From: Gemmata massiliana
GTDB lineage: Bacteria; Planctomycetota; Planctomycetia; Gemmatales; Gemmataceae
Reading direction: 5' to 3'
NCBI RefSeq assembly: GCF_901538265.1
Contig: NZ_LR593886.1
Location: 8,887,738-8,951,737, forward strand
DNA: 64,000 bases
In this document: positions 59,625-64,000 of the stretch, piece after piece
Numbering within the stretch: position 1 is the stretch's first letter
How the letters are laid out: each line of letters opens with the position of its first letter
Position numbers and translations under genes: made by a program
Notes under the pieces: model-generated
What the model saw: the letters and a program-made list of their open reading frames with translations, nothing else
Database searches by the model: none
Told to the model about the DNA's origin: nothing

Positions 59625-60917
59625 TCAGACCACAGCCCCCTCGGGGATGACGGCGCCGCGCGGGACGCAGATGATGCCGTCGCGAATGTGGTACGACCCG
59701 TTCGGGCCGTCCGCTTCGAGCTTGTTGTCTCGGTTACAGAGTCGCGCGCCGCGCCCGATGCGGCAGTCCTTGTCGAGAATGGCGCTCTCGATCACCACAT
59801 TGTCACCGATGTTCAGGTCCGGGCGCCCGACCTTGCGGTTCGCCGCTCGCTGAGCGTCGGTCTCGAACTTGTCCGACCCGATGATGATCGTGTCGCGGAT
59901 CGTGCAGCCCGTCCCGATGCGGCTCCGGACCCCAATCAGGCTCCGCTCGATCCGCGTGTCCGCGCCGATCACGCACCCGTCGGCCACCACGCTCTGTTCC
60001 AGCGTGGCGCCGTTGATCCGGCTGGCCGGCAGGTTCCGCATGCGGGTGTAGATGACCCCGTCGGCCGAGAAGAAGTCGAACGGCGGGGTCGAACTGGCGA
60101 GCGCCAGGCTCGCTTCGTGGTAGCTCTTGATGGTACCGAGGTCTTCCCAGTACCCGTCGAACAGGTGCGCGCTGATGTTCTTGGTCTTGTAGTTCCGCGG
60201 GAACACTTCTTTGCCGAAGTCGGTCGCGAGCGGCTTGGCGGTCAACAGTTCGAGGAGCACGCTCGTCTTGAACATGTAAATGCCCATGTTCGCGAGGTAA
60301 TGGCGGCCCCTGCACTCGATCCCGCGCCGCTCGATCCAGTCGGCCGAGGTGTAGTACGGCTGCCGTTCCTCGGGCGTCTTGGGCTTCTCCACGAATCCCG
60401 TCACGCGGCTCTGCGCGTCCATGCTCAGGAGGCCGAACCCGGCCGTGTCCTTTTCCGGCACGGGGATCGCGGCGATCGTGATGTCGGCCCGGGTCGAACG
60501 GTGCGTCTCGAACAGGTGGCGGAAGTCCATGCGGTAGAGCTGGTCGCCGGAGAGGATCAACACCTCGTCGGGGTCTTCGCGCTCGATGTACGAGATGTTT
60601 TGCCGCACCGCGTCGGCGGTTCCCTGGTACCAGTCGGCGCTCTCGTTCGTCTGCTGGGCGGCCAGCACCTCGACGAACCCCTTGCTGAACATGTCGAACT
60701 TGTAGGTATTGGCAATGTGCCGGTGCAAACTCACGCTGAGGAACTGCGTGAGCACGTAAATGCTGTGAAGTTCACTGTTAATGCAGTTGGAGATCGGAAT
60801 ATCGATGAGCCGGTACTTGCCCGCAACCGGGACCGCGGGTTTGGAGCGGGCTTTTGTGAGCGGGAACAGCCGGGTGCCGCGGCCCCCGCCCAGAATGAGC
60901 GCCAGGACGGATCGCAT
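59625..60917 (-). CDS. glgC: Glucose-1-phosphate adenylyltransferase
   Basis: 430 residues from the ATG at 60917; a frame to 60980 is not used. It makes ADP-glucose from glucose-1-phosphate and ATP for glycogen synthesis. The nucleotide loop LALILGGGRGTRLFPLTKAR, then PAVPVAGKYRLIDIPISNCI, QGTADAVRQNI and LSGDQLYRMD are present. The C-terminal left-handed beta-helix (VVADGCVIGADTRIERSLIG, GRPDLNIGDNVVIESAILDK) is intact. It belongs to the cyanobacterial/plant-like GlgC group by its length and motifs. Confidence 0.95.
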   Translation of the reverse strand: MRSVLALILGGGRGTRLFPLTKARSKPAVPVAGKYRLIDIPISNCINSELHSIYVLTQFLSVSLHRHIANTYKFDMFSKGFVEVLAAQQTNESADWYQGTADAVRQNISYIEREDPDEVLILSGDQLYRMDFRHLFETHRSTRADITIAAIPVPEKDTAGFGLLSMDAQSRVTGFVEKPKTPEERQPYYTSADWIERRGIECRGRHYLANMGIYMFKTSVLLELLTAKPLATDFGKEVFPRNYKTKNISAHLFDGYWEDLGTIKSYHEASLALASSTPPFDFFSADGVIYTRMRNLPASRINGATLEQSVVADGCVIGADTRIERSLIGVRSRIGTGCTIRDTIIIGSDKFETDAQRAANRKVGRPDLNIGDNVVIESAILDKDCRIGRGARLCNRDNKLEADGPNGSYHIRDGIICVPRGAVIPEGAVV

Positions 60918-61238
60918 GGAAGAGCCTCGAAACGGGCCTAAAACGAGACGGGCCGGGGCGAACTGGAGAGCCGGCCGCATGTCAGGATGCTAACAGGGTG
61001 CCAGCGCACGGGAAAGCAGCCAGCCTTAAGAAACATTGACGAAATGGTGGCAGCACCAACACAACCCGGACAACGCGGGAATCGCGAAGTGACGCGGGCT
61101 AGGCGCCGGGAGCAGAGAGTAGAGGACGCTGCAACCCAACGAAATCTCGTGCCGCTCGTTTCAACCTACGGTTGCGGTGGTGGCAGTTGTAACGGATAAT
61201 TACCCCGTCGAGCCACCAGAACGCGACGGAGGCGAGCC
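60918..61238. other. Intergenic region between divergent glgC and TPR genes
   Basis: About 320 bases. It should contain both promoters. I see no gene or repeat; a GGAGGCGAGCC just before 61239 is the ribosome site of the TPR gene. Confidence 0.35.
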
Positions 61239-62258
61239 ATGATGCGGTTCTTCGTTGTCGCTTGCGCAGTGTTGGGGTTGTCCGAACTGGCGCCGGTTCG
61301 AGCGCAGTTCGTAATTGGCGCAATACACGGCCCGGGTTACAGCTTCGGTGGCGGGTACTCGTACCGGAGCGGGTTCGGGTTCTCGTTCGGCGGGTCGCAC
61401 GGTCGCGCGAGCGGCTTCGGCGGAGGGTTTGTGTCGCGGGCCGTGTTCTACCCGCCACTCGCCCCGATCGTGCCTCTCGGTCCCGTTGGGTTCGGTGGGC
61501 CGGCGTACTGGAACAGTTGGGGCTACGCCCCCCCAACCATAATCGTCACCCCGCCACCCGTCATTATTGGCGGAAACTTCGACACACCCGATCCGGACGC
61601 AGCGGCCAATAACGTTCCTCCGCCACGTAACGACGCGGTCGTGTTCCCGCGCGGGGCGAAAGAAACCGATTTCATCGTGATCTCGCCCAAGAAGGGAACT
61701 ACAGTCCCCGAAGCCCCCCGTGTCCCCCCCCCCCCGCTGCCACCGCCGGTGGGCGCGTTCGATCCATTCAAGCCGGTCACGAAAGTGGCCGTCGAGCAAC
61801 CCGAAGCTGACCCGAAAAAAGAAGCGGCCCGGCTCGTGAAACTCGCGCGAGCGGCGTTCGCTCTGGGCGACTACGGGCGAGCTGCGGAACACTTCGAGCG
61901 CGCGATCACGGCGGACCCAAGCGATGCACGGACGTACTTCCTGCACGCGCAAGCCCGGTTCGCAACCGGCCAGTTCGCAGAAGCCGTGACCCAAATCCGC
62001 GACGGACTGACCCGTGACACAAAGTGGCCGACTGCCGCGTTCGCCCCTGCGGAAATGTACGACGGTCGCGCGGACCGCTTTACAGCGCACCTCGCCGCAT
62101 TGAAGAAGGCGGTCGCAGACAACCCCGGACAGGCGACACTCGAATTCCTGCTCGGCTACGAGTTGTGGTTTAGCGGGGAAAAGGCAGAAGCGGAGAAATT
62201 GTTCCGCGCGGCCGAGAAGCGCCTCGCCGCACCAGGACCGATTTCGCTGTTCAAGTGA
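61239..62258 (+). CDS. Secreted TPR protein with Gly/Pro-rich N-terminal region
   Basis: 339 residues. Signal peptide (MMRFFVVACAVLGLSELAPV), then a Gly/Ser/aromatic stretch (GPGYSFGGGYSYRSGFGFSF) and Pro-rich linkers to about 180. Residues 190-330 hold tetratricopeptide repeats (ARAAFALGDYGRAAEHFERA, HAQARFATGQFAEAVTQIRD, LGYELWFSGEKAEAEKLFRA). TPRs mediate protein-protein contacts in the periplasm or envelope. Start ambiguous between two adjacent ATG codons. Confidence 0.78.
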   Translation: MMRFFVVACAVLGLSELAPVRAQFVIGAIHGPGYSFGGGYSYRSGFGFSFGGSHGRASGFGGGFVSRAVFYPPLAPIVPLGPVGFGGPAYWNSWGYAPPTIIVTPPPVIIGGNFDTPDPDAAANNVPPPRNDAVVFPRGAKETDFIVISPKKGTTVPEAPRVPPPPLPPPVGAFDPFKPVTKVAVEQPEADPKKEAARLVKLARAAFALGDYGRAAEHFERAITADPSDARTYFLHAQARFATGQFAEAVTQIRDGLTRDTKWPTAAFAPAEMYDGRADRFTAHLAALKKAVADNPGQATLEFLLGYELWFSGEKAEAEKLFRAAEKRLAAPGPISLFK

Positions 62259-62263
62259 GCGGG

Positions 62264-63001
62264 TCAGTCTTTGCCCAACACGAGATCCAAGACCCAGCAG
62301 CCGCGAATGTGCGGCCCTTCGCCCCGACAGTGAGCGAGGACGTGTTCGTCATCGCATCCGGCGTCTTGGAGGGCGTCCGCGAGGATCGGCATCGCACTAA
62401 AATCGCGCGATTCGTACATCTGAGCGGCGAGTGCCATAGCGGTAGCGGTCTGCCAGTCGCGAAGGAACAGTGGCGGGCGGAACGGGTTACCGACGATCTC
62501 ACGCACGCCCCCGCACATAATGGCGCCTTGTGCGGCATTCTCCTCGTCCAATTCGGCTGAGGAAGTCGGCATCATTTGAACGACGCCGACGCGAGCCTGG
62601 GCTGCGGCCAAAATCACGCGCCGCCCCACGTCTTCAATTGGGAGCGGAGTCGTGGCGGCATATGCGAGCACCCACGCGAACTCCGAGCGAATCCATTCCC
62701 GCAGTGCGTCCCCGTTCTCGCCTTTGTCATGAATCTGGCGAGCGTAAGCGTTGTAAGCTCGCTGAGCGATTTCGCGGCACAGTTGCCTAGCGCGTTCGAC
62801 CTCGGCGGGTGGAACCCGTCCGTCGGCGAACCGCTCGATCACATCAAGTGATTTGATTAAATCGGGGCCATCGAAGAGGTCGCTCACCGAGCGACAAAAC
62901 CCGGCCGCCAATAAGCGCTTGCGGCGCGGGGAGAGGCGATCGAGCGCGAACCGCACGTGAGCGGTGAGGTCGGTTCCGGTCAGCCACTCGTCTTCGCTCA
63001 T
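62264..63001 (-). CDS. Gemmata-type protein with C-terminal DSF/HCRG module, copy 2
   Basis: 245 residues; ATG at 63001. The C-terminal 85 residues (GNPFRPPLFLRDWQTATAMA, MYESRDFSAMPILADALQDA, HIRGCWVLDLVLGKD) match the module in the protein at 34805. The N-terminal 150 residues (TGTDLTAHVRFALDRLSPRR, AGFCRSVSDLFDGPDLIKSL) differ and look helical. Function unknown; these families expand in Gemmata. Confidence 0.72.
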   Translation of the reverse strand: MSEDEWLTGTDLTAHVRFALDRLSPRRKRLLAAGFCRSVSDLFDGPDLIKSLDVIERFADGRVPPAEVERARQLCREIAQRAYNAYARQIHDKGENGDALREWIRSEFAWVLAYAATTPLPIEDVGRRVILAAAQARVGVVQMMPTSSAELDEENAAQGAIMCGGVREIVGNPFRPPLFLRDWQTATAMALAAQMYESRDFSAMPILADALQDAGCDDEHVLAHCRGEGPHIRGCWVLDLVLGKD

Positions 63002-63022
63002 AGTGCCGACCGGGGAAGAACG

Positions 63023-63487
63023 TTACGGCAACAGGTCGATCAATTGCGCGAGGTGCAGTTCGGCCATGAGTGGCGCGACCAGCGCGTTCGGCGAGCAGAC
63101 CCGTGTCTGTTTGTAGGAGAACCCGTGCGGCGCGTCCGGGTCCGGTTGGGGAACGCGGAAAATTGTGAGCTTGCGGGCTACTACATCGAGCACCCAGTAG
63201 TCGGGCACTCCCGCGGCCGCGTTCCGGCCGGCTTGGTCCGCAACGTCGTAAGCGGTATCGGCGTCCTCGAACTCGACCACGAGAATCGGCCCGCGTTCGG
63301 CGTCGGTCTTCGGGTGAGCACGCACGACCGCAATGTCGGGCGTGTGATCGTCGGGCACACCCGCTTTCGCCTCGCGCCCGAGGACGGTGTACAGATCGGG
63401 CGAAAAAACGTTACGCAGCCAGTTTTCGGTCAGGAGTTGTGACTTGGTCGCGAGCGAACGGTGCGCGGGCAAGACGGCGACGGACAT
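63023..63487 (-). CDS. Uma2-family putative nuclease (PD-(D/E)XK), short form
   Basis: 154 residues from the ATG at 63487 (AGGAGGG upstream; the reading frame opens to 63631 but that part is not conserved). Marks of the Uma2/DUF820 restriction-like fold are visible: DHTPDIAVVRAH with the first Asp, ILVVEFEDADTAYDVADQAG and GVPDYWVLDVVARKLTIFR. Usual length is about 185-195, so the N-terminal 'L..G' segment is missing here. Function of this large family is not known; it is mostly orphan. Confidence 0.75.
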   Translation of the reverse strand: MSVAVLPAHRSLATKSQLLTENWLRNVFSPDLYTVLGREAKAGVPDDHTPDIAVVRAHPKTDAERGPILVVEFEDADTAYDVADQAGRNAAAGVPDYWVLDVVARKLTIFRVPQPDPDAPHGFSYKQTRVCSPNALVAPLMAELHLAQLIDLLP

Positions 63488-64000
63488 GATCGGCCCTCCT
63501 GTGAGGTTCCCGCCCCGGTGCGAGGGGACTTGAAGGCCCGCACCACCCGTTGCAAGGAACCGGACCGACGGACCGCAATAAAGCAAATGCGGACCCGCGC
63601 CGACTCGACGGGATTCGGACGAGAGCGGCACCCCGTGCGGGGCACCGGTGTAGTAAACGACTCACGGTTTGAAGAGACCGCGAACCGCTTCGGGAGAAGA
63701 ACACTAGCGAGGGATTCTAACAGGAACCGGTCGGTTTCGCACGAGTAGAAATGCAGAAACAGTCGAACATGCAAGCAAGTGCAATACGCAGCACCGCTTG
63801 TGTCGACTAGAAAATGTTAAAAGTGCCCAAACCGGATTGAAATCTCGGTTCGTGGCGAAGCGGGTGGCCCCATTCCGGGCCGCTCGTAATTGAATGACGC
63901 GAACACCGCCAAAAGTTAACGGACTTTACAGCCTGCCCATCACGGCCGACCTCAAGCCGAACTGCCGAGAACGGTCCGAACCTTGTGCGCCAGGGAGAGC
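63488..64000. other. Intergenic region at window end
   Basis: About 510 bases. Shows the promoter region of the Uma2-type gene; no other gene, RNA or repeat recognised. A gene may begin beyond the window. Confidence 0.3.

Overview
The window looks like a high-GC chromosome segment of a Gemmata-type planctomycete (Gemmataceae). This rests on marker families rather than rRNA: a DUF1549/DUF1553 protein with DUF1501 partners, a BBP7-type outer-membrane barrel, a TIGR03000 domain, a PEP-CTERM tail, a PPC-domain exported protein, and a C-terminal module (HCRG...RGCWV.DLVLGK) that I associate with Gemmata paralogues.

Bases 1 to about 18,650 look like the right-hand end of an integrated mobile element. 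It carries a phage-like pair at the window edge, a secreted trypsin-like protease, a replication/partition module (DUF1580-type HTH, HBD + winged-helix protein, ParB-like protein), a HipA-like kinase/DUF3037 pair, a sigma factor with two paralogous terminase-small-subunit-like HTH proteins, an intracellular subtilase preceded by a stand-alone prodomain-like protein, an excisionase-like HTH, a ribbon-helix-helix-like protein, and a cassette of seven tiny ORFs including a SWIM zinc finger and a zinc ribbon. An ISAs1-family element with a perfect 10-bp target duplication has cut off the last codons of a leucine-rich-repeat gene that also has an in-frame amber codon. The segment ends at a 3' half-tRNA-Lys, the expected scar of tRNA-targeted integration. 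A 16-bp palindrome occurs three times, only in this part.

Bases 18,951 to 28,246 hold a planctomycete exported-protein cluster: DUF1549/1553, two DUF1501 proteins, a paralogous secreted pair, a low-GC orphan and a PPC-domain protein.

Bases 28,304 to 49,847 are mixed chromosomal genes: DUF6065, PurF, secreted proteins, protoporphyrinogen oxidase, a Gemmata-module protein, a PARG-like protein, an IS4-type element, a PEP-CTERM protein, a BBP7 barrel, a PQQ-propeller protein, an exported TIGR03000-methyltransferase fusion, a thioredoxin-like protein, a HAD-IIA phosphatase, a regulator/FAD-oxidoreductase operon with an inverted-repeat operator, and a purple-acid-phosphatase-like enzyme. Convergent pairs are often separated by hairpins.

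Bases 50,283 to 57,619 encode a PilM-type ATPase fused to a membrane/periplasmic half, followed by two single-TM proteins with collagen-like Gly/Pro linkers; this is probably a planctomycete version of the type IV pilus PilM-N-O-P platform. After a strong terminator come a GT39 glycosyltransferase carrying a 138-bp in-frame palindromic element, GlgC, a TPR protein, a second Gemmata-module protein and a Uma2-like nuclease.
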